NCBI GenBank assembly: GCA_021732285.1
Contig: JAKFVH010000247.1
Coordinates: 1 to 64,000, forward strand
DNA from: Reyranella sp.
Lineage (GTDB): Bacteria; Pseudomonadota; Alphaproteobacteria; Reyranellales; Reyranellaceae
Reading direction: 5' to 3'
Length of the DNA: 64,000 nucleotides
The notes beneath the pieces are model-generated. The model made no database searches. It was not told the origin of the DNA and saw nothing but the letters and a program-made list of their open reading frames with translations. A program made the position numbers and the translations under genes. Of the stretch, positions 50,777 to 58,428 are shown in pieces; positions within the stretch are counted from its first letter, which is position 1, and every line of letters starts with the position of its first letter.

Positions 50777-51241
50777 ATGACCGAAGCCAAGCTCGCCCCC
50801 AACATGCCGAAGTGGATGGTGGACCACACCAACCTCTACCTGTCGACCGGCGGCAAGGAAGGGCACATGTACACCATCAAGCAGCCCGACCGCCCATCGC
50901 TCACCGTGCCGTCGCTGCTGCTGACGACCACGGGCCGCAAGTCGGGCGAGAAGTTCCTGTTCCCGCTGTTCTACGGCAAGTCCGGCAACAGCTACTTCAT
51001 CGTCGCCTCCAAGGGCGGCGCCCCGGACCACCCCGGCTGGTACAAGAACATCCTCGTCCACCCCGAGGTCGAGATCCAGGTCGCCACCACCAAGGTCAAG
51101 GCCCGCGCGCGCACGGCGAGCGGCGAGGAGCGGGCGAAGCTGTGGAAGCAGGCCGCCGAGTTCTGGCCGCCCTACAACGACTATCAGGCGAAGGCGCCGC
51201 ACCGGGAGATCCCGGTCGTGGTGCTCGATCCGATCAGCTGA
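50777..51241 (+). CDS. Ddn-family (DUF385) deazaflavin-dependent nitroreductase-like protein
   Basis: A 154-residue split-barrel protein. It has LLLTTTGRKSGEKFLFPLFYG (about residues 49-69), the signature that binds F420 or FMN in Ddn/DUF385 proteins, then GGAPDHPGWYKNILVHPEVEIQV and the W-x-x-x-x-x-x-WPPYNDYQ region close to the C terminus. Family members use reduced F420 to reduce quinones and nitro compounds. Together with many LLM enzymes nearby it raises the question of whether the organism makes F420. Confidence 0.88.
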   Translation: MTEAKLAPNMPKWMVDHTNLYLSTGGKEGHMYTIKQPDRPSLTVPSLLLTTTGRKSGEKFLFPLFYGKSGNSYFIVASKGGAPDHPGWYKNILVHPEVEIQVATTKVKARARTASGEERAKLWKQAAEFWPPYNDYQAKAPHREIPVVVLDPIS

Positions 51242-51244
51242 TCG

Positions 51245-51286
51245 TCTCTCCGGACCGCGGGCCTCCAGGCCCGCGGTCCGGAGAGA
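51245..51286. terminator. 42-base near-perfect palindrome after the Ddn-type gene
   Basis: TCTCTCCGGACCGCGGGCCT-CC-AGGCCCGCGGTCCGGAGAGA has 20-base arms and a 2-base loop, starting 4 bases after the stop. An AT-rich stretch (ACTATAGTTATTG) follows. It can terminate transcription from the left. Its core relates to the stem at 3566 and to the element at 62131. The remaining gap to 51451 holds a further inverted repeat GGATCAGA (51323) / TCTGATCC (51353) and no gene. Confidence 0.75.
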
Positions 51287-51451
51287 AACTATAGTTATTG
51301 ATAAAATACTGAAGTTGTGATAGGATCAGATCGTCTGTCGCTCTTTGCATCGTCTGATCCGATCCAAGCCTGCCGAACCCCAAAACCGGCAGCGAAACTT
51401 GCGTAACTGTCTTAATTCCTACCGGTAGTGGCTGTTGGCTTCTTCCAGCTA

Positions 51452-52516
51452 CTACGCCGCCAGCTTCGCTCGAACCACGGGCAACACGTCGTTCGCCAGC
51501 GCTTCCAGGCTGTCGACGGCATGGCGCAAGGTCATGCCGGGCTGGCGGCCCTGAAAGATGAAGTGTTTCAGCGAGAAGCGCGGCAGCCATTCGATCATCT
51601 TGGCCGCGATCTCGGCCGGCGTGCCCAAAAACCAGCGGTCCTGCATGAAGGCTTCCGAGAGATAGAGCGGATTGTCGCCGGTGAGCGGCTTGCGCTCGCC
51701 GGTCGCGGCATCGATGTATGTCTGGCCGGTGCGTTCCGGCGCGTACTGCACGCGATAGACGTGATCGATGTAGGGCTTGTGCCGCTTGATCGCGTCGGCC
51801 GCCGAATCGCCTAAAAGCACTTCGCGCATCAGCGCATGCGGCAGTGGCCCCGCGCTCTGCCGCTCGGCCTCGTCGTCGTACGACTTGATCTGCCGCGACA
51901 GGTGCTGCAGCTCGATCAGCGGCGCCACGATCAGGCCGGCGCGGTAGCGCACGGCGCGGGCGCGCGCTTGTGGCGCCGCGGCGCCGACCCACAGCGGCAG
52001 AGGGCCGGGCTTGATCGGCGGCGGCCGCAGCAGCCCGCCCTTCACGTTGTAGACGCGGCCTTCGTAGTCGAAGCGCTCGCCACGCCAGGCGAGGCCCAGG
52101 ATGTCGAGTGATTCTTCGAAGGCTCTGGTGCGTGTCTTGTAATTCCAGCCGAAGCTCTCGAACTCGGCCGGGCGATAACCTTGCCCAAGCCCGATCTCGA
52201 TGCGGCCGCTGGAAATGTTGTCGACCACCGACAGGTCCTCGGCCAGCCGCAGCGGATGGCCGTACAACGGCGCCAGCGCCACGCCCTGGCCGATGCGGCA
52301 GTTGGGAGCGGCGACGGCGAGGGCGGCGCAGGCGACGACGGGTGAGGGGCAGTAACCGTCGGCCTCGCCGTGATGCTCGCTGGCCCAGATCGAGTCGAAG
52401 CCCAGCCGATTGGCTTCGCTCGCGAGCTCCAGGCTCTCGCGATAGGAGGTGTCCCAGGCCTCGCTGAGGCTGGGGTTGGTCTGGAAGCTGAGCGACAGGC
52501 CGAACTTGACCGTCAC
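51452..52516 (-). CDS. LLM-class flavin-dependent oxidoreductase
   Basis: A 354-residue luciferase-like protein. WASEHHGEADGYCPSPVVAC and CRIGQGVALAPLYGHPLRLA, DLSVVDNISSGRIEIGLGQG match the barrel core. A C-terminal segment YLSEAFMQDRWFLGTPAEIA is the usual closing domain. The start is read as the GTG at 52516, just two bases after the stop of the upstream LLM gene, because no earlier start is compatible with the family N terminus (VKFGLSLSFQ). Longer frames in the track run through the upstream gene in another frame and are not supported. Confidence 0.85.
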   Translation of the reverse strand: MTVKFGLSLSFQTNPSLSEAWDTSYRESLELASEANRLGFDSIWASEHHGEADGYCPSPVVACAALAVAAPNCRIGQGVALAPLYGHPLRLAEDLSVVDNISSGRIEIGLGQGYRPAEFESFGWNYKTRTRAFEESLDILGLAWRGERFDYEGRVYNVKGGLLRPPPIKPGPLPLWVGAAAPQARARAVRYRAGLIVAPLIELQHLSRQIKSYDDEAERQSAGPLPHALMREVLLGDSAADAIKRHKPYIDHVYRVQYAPERTGQTYIDAATGERKPLTGDNPLYLSEAFMQDRWFLGTPAEIAAKMIEWLPRFSLKHFIFQGRQPGMTLRHAVDSLEALANDVLPVVRAKLAA

Positions 52517-52518
52517 GA

Positions 52519-53373
52519 TCAGCTGCCCAGTTGCCGCTTGAGCTCGCTCCAGCGATCGATGATCGGCATCAGCTTGTCTTCCTTCTCGGCCGGCAGGGTG
52601 AAGGTGACGCGATCGACGCCGATCTCCTGGCAGAACTTCAGCTGATCGATCACCTCGGGCACGCGGAAGATGGTTATAGGCAGGCTGGCGGGATCGCGGC
52701 CGGCCTCCTTGGCCATGACGCGGAACTTGTCGATGACCACGCCGACACCGTCCTTGGCGAGCCGGTCGGCGCGCGGGATCCAGCCGTTGCCGTAGCGGAT
52801 GGCGCGGCGCGCCGCATAGGGGAAGGCGCCGCCGACGATGATCGGCGGATACGGCTTCTGGAAGGGCTTTGGCCACTGCTTCATCTTGTCGAAGTTCACG
52901 AACTCGCCGTGGTACTCGGGCTCCTCCTCGGTCCAGATCGCCTGCATTGCCTCCATGCGCTCGCGCGCGAGCTTGTGGCGGCTCTCGAAGGCGGTGCCGT
53001 GGTTCTCGATCTCGTCCTGGTTCCAGCCGTTGCCGACGCCGAACAGGAAGCGGCCCTGGGAGAGCTGGTCGATCGTCGACACGAGCTTGGCGGTGACGAT
53101 GGGATCGCGCTGCGTCAGGAGGGCGATGCCGGTGCCGACCTTCAGTTTCGTGGTCACGGTGGCCGCGGTGTTCAGCACCAGGAACGGGTCCATGATGTCG
53201 TAGTAGGGGCGGATCAATGGACCGCCAGCCGGATAGGGCGTTTTGCGTGACGAGGGGATGTGCGTGTGTTCGGGCACCCAGAGCGATTCGAAGCCGCGCT
53301 CCTCCAGGAGCCGCGCCAGCGGCGCGGGCTGCATGGAGTCCGCGGTGAAGAACATCACGGCACCAAGTTTCAT
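52519..53373 (-). CDS. LLM-class F420-dependent oxidoreductase
   Basis: A 284-residue enzyme of the TIGR03619-like F420-dependent group: MKLGAVMFFTADSMQPAPLA at the N terminus, WVPEHTHIPSSRKTPYPAGG (long loop characteristic of this group), TKLKVGTGIALLTQRDPIVTA, LSQGRFLFGVGNGWNQDEI, and YPPIIVGGAFPYAARRAIRY. The ATG at 53373 follows GAGGGG. It is the first gene of a two-gene minus-strand unit with the LLM gene at 51452, and divergent from the small protein gene at 53433. Confidence 0.9.
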   Translation of the reverse strand: MKLGAVMFFTADSMQPAPLARLLEERGFESLWVPEHTHIPSSRKTPYPAGGPLIRPYYDIMDPFLVLNTAATVTTKLKVGTGIALLTQRDPIVTAKLVSTIDQLSQGRFLFGVGNGWNQDEIENHGTAFESRHKLARERMEAMQAIWTEEEPEYHGEFVNFDKMKQWPKPFQKPYPPIIVGGAFPYAARRAIRYGNGWIPRADRLAKDGVGVVIDKFRVMAKEAGRDPASLPITIFRVPEVIDQLKFCQEIGVDRVTFTLPAEKEDKLMPIIDRWSELKRQLGS

Positions 53374-53432
53374 GGTCGTTTCCCCTCGCTGGCGTTTGAA
53401 GGCTATCCTAGCTGCGCACTCGGGAGGAAAAC

Positions 53433-53783
53433 ATGCCAATCGCCGCGAAGTACCTCTTCATCGTCAGCATGGATGTGGCGAAGGAGAAAGAGGCGCTGTT
53501 CAACGAGGTCTACGACAAGGAGCACGTGCCCTTGCTCTCCAAGGTGCCGGGCGTGCGCGGCGTGACGCGCATGAAGACCGAGCCCGCCGCCTTCAACATC
53601 GCGGGCCAACGCAAGGTGCTCGATGGCGCGGGCGCGCCGACCTACATGGCGATCTACGAGCTCGACAGCCCCGACGTGCTCTTGAGCAAGGAATGGGCGG
53701 AAGCGGGCGAGAAGGGCCGCTGGCCGTCCGAGGTGCGGCCCTTCACCACCAATCGCCATCACATCGTGCGCAAGGTGATCTGA
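53433..53783 (+). CDS. Small ferredoxin-fold-like protein (EthD/DUF4286-like), function unknown
   Basis: A 116-residue protein with YLFIVSMDVAKEKEALFNEV and YDKEHVPLLSKVPGVRGVTR, the pattern of a dimeric alpha/beta barrel such as EthD or DUF4286 proteins (Y-x-x-x-H-x-P-x-L). AIYELDSPDVL follows the fold. Members include small monooxygenase-associated proteins and decarboxylases, but no catalytic residue can be assigned. An SDR gene overlaps its stop by 3 bases (TGATG), so the two are coupled. Confidence 0.7.
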   Translation: MPIAAKYLFIVSMDVAKEKEALFNEVYDKEHVPLLSKVPGVRGVTRMKTEPAAFNIAGQRKVLDGAGAPTYMAIYELDSPDVLLSKEWAEAGEKGRWPSEVRPFTTNRHHIVRKVI

Positions 53784-54559
53784 TGCGCTTCAAGAACAAG
53801 GTGGCGCTGATCACCGCCGGCGCCAACGGCATCGGCCGCGCCACCGCCAAGATCATGGTGGGCGAAGGCGCCACGGTGATCGTCGCCGACAACAACCAGG
53901 GCCATCTCGACGAGGCCGTGCCGTCGCTCAAGCAGGCGGCCGGCAAGTCGGGCGGCAAGGTGCAGGGCGAGCAGGTCGATGCCCTGGACCCGCAGCAGGT
54001 CGAGAAGCTGATCGCCGGGGCCGCGAAGGATCACGGCGGCATCGACATCCTGGTCAATGCGGTGGGCGGCAGCACGGTGATCGCCAACCCGCAGGCCACG
54101 ACCGAGCAATTGAGCTTCGCCGACTGGCAGAAGCTCATAGCCTTCAACCTCGACGCCACCTTCCTCTGCACCCACACGATCATTCCGGTGATGAAGAAGA
54201 AGCGCAGCGGCAAGATCGTCAACCTGGCCTCGATCGCGGGCCGGGGCTTGAGCTTCAACAGCTCCAGCGCCTATGCCGCGGCCAAGGGCGGCATCATCGC
54301 CTTCACCCGCAAGCTCGCCTTCGAGCTCGGGCCCGACGGCATCAACGTCAATGCCATCGCCCCCTCGATCACGCTGACCGAGCGCATCCGGCCGCATTGG
54401 GACAAGCGCTCGCAGGCCTCGCAGGCCGAGGAGATCGAGCGCACGCCCTTGCGCCGTGTCGCCGAGGCGGCCGACCAGGCCAACGTGATCTGCTTCCTGG
54501 CTTCGTCCGACGCCGATTTCGTGACGGGCCTCACCATCGACGTCACGGGCGGCCTGTAA
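53783..54559 (+). CDS. SDR-family NAD(P)-dependent dehydrogenase
   Basis: A 258-residue short-chain dehydrogenase. Cofactor motif TAGANGIGRATAKI (about residues 11-24), NAVGG in place of the usual NNAG, catalytic Ser in LASIAGR and Y-x-x-x-K in SSAYAAAKGG, and the C-terminal VTGLTIDVTGGL. Substrate unknown. It is coupled to the EthD-like gene and followed by repeat copy 5. The next genes (an NAD-dependent dehydrogenase, hydrolase and amidohydrolase) lie on the same strand, suggesting a catabolic pathway. Confidence 0.88.
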   Translation: MRFKNKVALITAGANGIGRATAKIMVGEGATVIVADNNQGHLDEAVPSLKQAAGKSGGKVQGEQVDALDPQQVEKLIAGAAKDHGGIDILVNAVGGSTVIANPQATTEQLSFADWQKLIAFNLDATFLCTHTIIPVMKKKRSGKIVNLASIAGRGLSFNSSSAYAAAKGGIIAFTRKLAFELGPDGINVNAIAPSITLTERIRPHWDKRSQASQAEEIERTPLRRVAEAADQANVICFLASSDADFVTGLTIDVTGGL

Positions 54560-54565
54560 TCTTTG

Positions 54566-54693
54566 CCTCCCCTTCGCGGAGTCCGCGAAGGGGAGGTGGC
54601 CGCGAAGCGGCCGGAGGGGTCAGGAGCATCAGTACCGGTGCTCATGACCCCTCCGGCCCTGCGGGCCACCTCCCCAGCTTCGCTGGGGAGGAA
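54566..54693. repeat. Modular palindromic repeat, family A, copy 5
   Basis: H1 CCTCCCCTTCGCGGA / TCCGCGAAGGGGAGG, H2 TGGCCGCGAAGCGGCCGG, central AGGGGTCAGG / CATGACCCCT with one mismatch, H3 CCGGCCCTGCGGGCCA, H4 CCTCCCC-AGCTTCGCT-GGGGAGG. It starts 6 bases after the SDR gene stop. Confidence 0.9.
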
Positions 54694-54717
54694 GTGCAAG
54701 AAGCAAGGGAGAGAAGC

Positions 54718-55617
54718 ATGGCCGGCAAGGTCGGATTCATCGGGCTCGGTGCCATGGGCGGGCCGATGGCCCTCAATCTCGCGAAGGCCGGCCACAAGCT
54801 GGTGGTGCACGACATCGACCAGAGCAAGACCGCGGCGGTGCGCGCCCAGGGCGCCGAGCTCGCGGGCAACGCCGAGGCGGTGGCGGCAGCGGTCGAGCGC
54901 ACGATCCTGATCGTCGAGACCACCGATCAGGCCAAGGAGGTGATCGCGGGCGAGCGCGGCATCATCAAGGGCGCCAAGCCCGGCCACATCGTGGTCTGCA
55001 TGTCGACCATCGATCCTTTCGCCGCGCGCGAGCTTGCGGACCACCTCAAGGCCAAGGGCATCGCCATGGTCGACGCGCCGGTCAGCGGCGGCACGGGCCG
55101 CGCGCAGTCGGGCGAGCTGTCGGTGATCGTGGGTGGCGACAAGGAGGTCGTCGCCAAGTGCGAGGACCTGTTCAAGGCGATGGGCAACCGCACCTTCCAT
55201 GTCGGGCCGCTGGGCAACGGGCTCGCCATGAAGCTGGTCAACAACATGCTGGTGCAGGTCAACACCGTGGCGGTGGCCGAGGCGCTGGTGCTGGGCGTCA
55301 AGGCGGGCCTCGATCCGCAGCAGATCTACGATGTCGTGCGCGTCTCGACCGGCGCCAGTGCCGCCTGGGAGCTGCGCGTGCCGCGCATCCTAAAAGGCGA
55401 CTACGAGCCCGGCGGCACGGTCGACATCTCCTACAAGGACCAGGAACTCGAGACCGCCTTCGCCAAGCGGCTGGGCGTGCCCGTGCTGCTCGCGAACGTC
55501 ACGCAGCAGGTCTACCAGATGGCGCGCGCGCAAGGCCTCAACAAGCAGGACGGCTCGGCGGTCGTGAAGATCTTCGAGCAGATGGCCGGCGTGACGGTGA
55601 AGGGGGCAACCAAATGA
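54718..55617 (+). CDS. NAD-dependent beta-hydroxyacid dehydrogenase (3-hydroxyisobutyrate dehydrogenase family)
   Basis: A 299-residue enzyme. Rossmann motif GLGAMGGPMALNLAKAGH near residue 8, substrate motif DAPVSGGTGRAQSGELSVIV and catalytic lysine in GNGLAMKLVNNMLV (about residue 170). Members oxidise 3-hydroxyisobutyrate, tartronate semialdehyde or related acids. ATG 54718 is preceded by AGGGAGA. Its stop overlaps the next start (ATGA), coupling it to an alpha/beta hydrolase and placing it second in a hydrolase-dehydrogenase catabolic set. Confidence 0.9.
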   Translation: MAGKVGFIGLGAMGGPMALNLAKAGHKLVVHDIDQSKTAAVRAQGAELAGNAEAVAAAVERTILIVETTDQAKEVIAGERGIIKGAKPGHIVVCMSTIDPFAARELADHLKAKGIAMVDAPVSGGTGRAQSGELSVIVGGDKEVVAKCEDLFKAMGNRTFHVGPLGNGLAMKLVNNMLVQVNTVAVAEALVLGVKAGLDPQQIYDVVRVSTGASAAWELRVPRILKGDYEPGGTVDISYKDQELETAFAKRLGVPVLLANVTQQVYQMARAQGLNKQDGSAVVKIFEQMAGVTVKGATK

Positions 55618-56303
55618 CCACGTTCGTACTGATCCACGGCGCCTACCAGGGCGGCTGGATTTGGAAACCGACCGTCGAGCAGCTTCTAGCCAAGGGCCAT
55701 CGCGTGTTCGCGCCGACGCTCGACGGCTGCGCCGAACGCAAAGGCCAGGTGCGCGCCGGCATCACCACCGAGAGTCATGCCGAGGAGATCGCGAACTTCC
55801 TGTTCTACGAGGACCTGAAGGATGTCGTGCTGGCCGGCACCAGCACCGGCGGCATGGTGATGGCGCGCGCGGCCGAGCTCGCCCGCGAGCGCGTGGCGCG
55901 TGTGGTGTTCGCCGACGCGCTGGCGCTTTTAGACGGCGAGGCGCTGCCCGACATCGTCAAGCGCCCCACCGCGGTCAACACCGAGCTGACCAGCGGGCCG
56001 TCGCGGCAGGATTTCGAGAACCGCCTGTTCAAGGATCTCGAACCGGCAATGCGCGCCTGGGCGATCGAGCGCTGCACCATGCATCCCATCGCCACCATGA
56101 CCCAGCCGGTGAAACTCGACCGCTTCTGGGGCCAGTCATGGAACGCCTCGGTGATCTGGTGCAAGCAGAGCACCAATCCGCCGGTCGCCCATCAGCGCCG
56201 GTGCTGCGAGACGCTGAAGGGCCGCTGGCACGAGCTCGACACCGGCCACTATCCGATGCTGAGCGAACCTGCAGCCCTCGCGCGCCTGATCGCGGAAGGC
56301 TGA
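55614..56303 (+). CDS. Alpha/beta hydrolase
   Basis: A 229-residue esterase-like protein of the MES/salicylate-esterase-like group. LIHGAYQGGWIWKPTVEQLL at residues 6-25, nucleophile elbow AGTSTGGMVMA (Ser near residue 74) and histidine in DTGHYPML are visible. The central cap segment has ARDFENRLF-type residues (SRQDFENRLFKDLEPAMRAW) typical of the subfamily. It overlaps the preceding dehydrogenase gene and ends 5 bases before the amidohydrolase gene, so all three should be one operon. Confidence 0.87.
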   Translation: MTTFVLIHGAYQGGWIWKPTVEQLLAKGHRVFAPTLDGCAERKGQVRAGITTESHAEEIANFLFYEDLKDVVLAGTSTGGMVMARAAELARERVARVVFADALALLDGEALPDIVKRPTAVNTELTSGPSRQDFENRLFKDLEPAMRAWAIERCTMHPIATMTQPVKLDRFWGQSWNASVIWCKQSTNPPVAHQRRCCETLKGRWHELDTGHYPMLSEPAALARLIAEG

Positions 56304-56308
56304 CGGCC

Positions 56309-57406
56309 ATGGCGAAGGAGACCACTTCTAGCCTCGGCTCGATGTTCCAGAGCGGCGCGCGCAACCGCGATGAGCCGACGCGCTTTGGCCGCATCTTCAA
56401 GCCCGACGAGGCCTGGCACGCCAAGGCGCCGGCCGAGCCGATCCTCGAGCCCGAGCTCGCGATCGTCGACACCCACCATCACCTGTGGGACTTCGGGCGC
56501 TTTCGCTATCTTTTGGACGAGCTGCTGTCCGACCTGAACAGCGGGCACAACATCGTCGCCACCGTGTTCGAGGAATGCCGCTCGATGTACCGCGCGCACG
56601 GGCCGGAGGAGATGAAACCGGTGGGCGAGGTCGAGTTCGTGGCCGGCATCGCCGCCATGAGCGACAGTGGCACGTACGGGCCGGCGCGCATCTGCCGCGG
56701 CATCGTAGGCTACGCCGATCTCGCCCTGGGCGATCACGTCGCCGCCGTGCTCGAAGCCGAGATCGCGGCCGGCGGCGGGCGCTTCCGCGGCATCCGCTAT
56801 TCCGGCGGCTGGGACGCCGATCCCATCATCGGCAACAGCCACGGCGTGTCGGGACCCGGCGAGTATCTCCGCCCGGAAGTCCGCAGCGGCATGAAGCAGC
56901 TCGAGCGGCTCGGGCTGGTGCTCGATGCCTGGGTGTTCCATCCCCAGCTCGGCGAGGTCGTCGATCTCGCGCGCGCCTTTCCCAACGCCAGCATCGTCAT
57001 GTGTCACATGGGCGGGCCGTTGGGCTACGGCCCGTACGCCGGCAAGAAGGACGAGGTCTTCGCCAACTGGAAGGCATCGATGACCGAGCTCGCCAAGTGT
57101 CCCAACGTGTCGGTGAAGCTCGGCGGCGTGACGATGCGGCTCGCCGCCTACGACTACGGCAAGTTGCCGGCGCCGCCATCGTCCGAGGCGCTCGCCGGCT
57201 ACTGGGGGCCTTACGTGAAGACCTGCATCGACCTGTTCGGTCCCGACCGCTGCATGGTCGAGAGCAATTATCCGGTCGAGAAGATGGGCATCGGCATGCC
57301 GGCGCTGTGGAACATGTTCAAGCGCCTGACGGCCGGCGCGTCGGCCGCCGAGAAGAAGGCGATCTTCAGCGGCACGGCGAACCGGGTGTATCGGTTGGAC
57401 CTCTGA
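56309..57406 (+). CDS. Amidohydrolase family 2 (TIM-barrel) protein
   Basis: A 365-residue metal-dependent hydrolase or decarboxylase. The metal motif H-x-H is in VDTHHHLWDFGRFRYLL (about residues 52-68), with IVMCHMGGPLGYGPY further on and MVESNYPVEKMGIGMPA (Asp or Glu/Asn ligand near residue 320). Amidohydrolase-2 proteins include decarboxylases of aromatic acids and lactonases such as LigI, consistent with an aromatic catabolic setting. A long N-terminal extension (residues 1-45) precedes the barrel. Confidence 0.88.
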   Translation: MAKETTSSLGSMFQSGARNRDEPTRFGRIFKPDEAWHAKAPAEPILEPELAIVDTHHHLWDFGRFRYLLDELLSDLNSGHNIVATVFEECRSMYRAHGPEEMKPVGEVEFVAGIAAMSDSGTYGPARICRGIVGYADLALGDHVAAVLEAEIAAGGGRFRGIRYSGGWDADPIIGNSHGVSGPGEYLRPEVRSGMKQLERLGLVLDAWVFHPQLGEVVDLARAFPNASIVMCHMGGPLGYGPYAGKKDEVFANWKASMTELAKCPNVSVKLGGVTMRLAAYDYGKLPAPPSSEALAGYWGPYVKTCIDLFGPDRCMVESNYPVEKMGIGMPALWNMFKRLTAGASAAEKKAIFSGTANRVYRLDL

Positions 57407-57407
57407 C

Positions 57408-57543
57408 TTCCTCCCCTTCGCGGATACCGCGAAGGGGAGGTGTCGCCGTCATACGGCGACGGAGGGGTCATGAGCATCGGCACTGTCGCTCATGACCCCT
57501 CCGCCCGCTACGCGGGCACCTCCCCAGCTTCGCTGGGGAGGAA
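57408..57543. repeat. Modular palindromic repeat, family A, copy 6
   Basis: H1 CCTCCCCTTCGCGG / CCGCGAAGGGGAGG, H2 TGTCGCCGTCATACGGCGACGG, central AGGGGTCATG / CATGACCCCT, H3 CCGCCCGCTACGCGGGCA, H4 CCTCCCC-AGCTTCGCT-GGGGAGG. It occupies the whole gap between the convergent amidohydrolase and LLM genes, so it may terminate both. Confidence 0.9.
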
Positions 57544-57546
57544 GAG

Positions 57547-58416
57547 TTAGGCCGCCAGCTTCACGACGGTCTCGATCTCGGGCAGGCGCTGGTCGACCTT
57601 CTCGGGCCGCTGGCTGCCCAGGTTCACGATCAGGCGATGCACGCCCAGCGCCGCGTATTGCTTGACGTGATCCGGTGCCATGTTCATCGGCGGCGTGATG
57701 ATGATCTCGTACTTCGAATCGCGCTTGCGCCCTGCCTTGGCGAAGGCGGCGTCGAGCTTGTCGAGCATCTGCTTGGCGCGCGTCGGATCGAGGTTGAAGC
57801 CGTACCATCCGGCGCCGAACTTCACGGCGCGGGCGAAGGCTGCATCGGCATAGCCGCCGACGATGATCGGCACGTGCGGCTTCTGGATCGGCTTGGGATC
57901 CATGCGCATGGTCTCGAACTTCACCCACTTGCCGGAGAAGTCGACCACCGGCTCGGTCCACAGCCGGCGCATCACTTCGAGGAATTCATCGCAACGCTTG
58001 CCGCGATCCTCCCAGCGATAGCCACAAGCCTCGACCTCTTCCTTGTTCCAGCCGACGCCGATGCCGAAGTCGATGCGCCCGTCGCTGAGCCAGTCGAGCG
58101 TGCACATCTCCTTGGCCGTGTAGATCGGATTGCGCTGCGGGACGAGCGCCACGCCCGTACCGAGCCTGAGCTTGGAGGTCGCGGCGGCCAGAAAGCCCAA
58201 GGTCGCAGTCACGTCGAGCATGCCGCCGCCCTCGGGCACGGGAATGCGGCCGTCCTTGGAGCCGGGATAGCCGTAGGTGTTCTTGTCGAACAGCGCCACG
58301 TGCTCGCCCATCCAGATCGATTCCAGGCCAGCGTTCTCGGCGCGCCGGCCGAAGTCCTTGATCATCTTGGGCGTCGCCTGGGGCGACATGAACGTCGCGA
58401 AGACTCCGACTTTCAT
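57547..58416 (-). CDS. LLM-class F420-dependent oxidoreductase
   Basis: A 289-residue enzyme of the TIGR03619-like group, with VGVFATFMSPQATPKMIKDF, IWMGEHVALFDKNTYGYPGS, TSKLRLGTGVALVPQRNPIY, LSDGRIDFGIGVGWNKEEVE, and VPIIVGGYADAAFARAVKFG. The long loop after the first GEH block is a hallmark of F420-type members. It lies 12 bases after the LLM gene at 58429 on the minus strand with AAGGAG before its ATG, so the two are co-transcribed. Substrate is not predictable. Confidence 0.9.
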   Translation of the reverse strand: MKVGVFATFMSPQATPKMIKDFGRRAENAGLESIWMGEHVALFDKNTYGYPGSKDGRIPVPEGGGMLDVTATLGFLAAATSKLRLGTGVALVPQRNPIYTAKEMCTLDWLSDGRIDFGIGVGWNKEEVEACGYRWEDRGKRCDEFLEVMRRLWTEPVVDFSGKWVKFETMRMDPKPIQKPHVPIIVGGYADAAFARAVKFGAGWYGFNLDPTRAKQMLDKLDAAFAKAGRKRDSKYEIIITPPMNMAPDHVKQYAALGVHRLIVNLGSQRPEKVDQRLPEIETVVKLAA

Positions 58417-58428
58417 GATGCTGCTCCT

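Noticed and set aside
25123-57543. Dispersed repeats as a CRISPR array
   Set aside because: The copies are thousands of bases apart, each is internally palindromic, and there are no regular spacers or cas genes.
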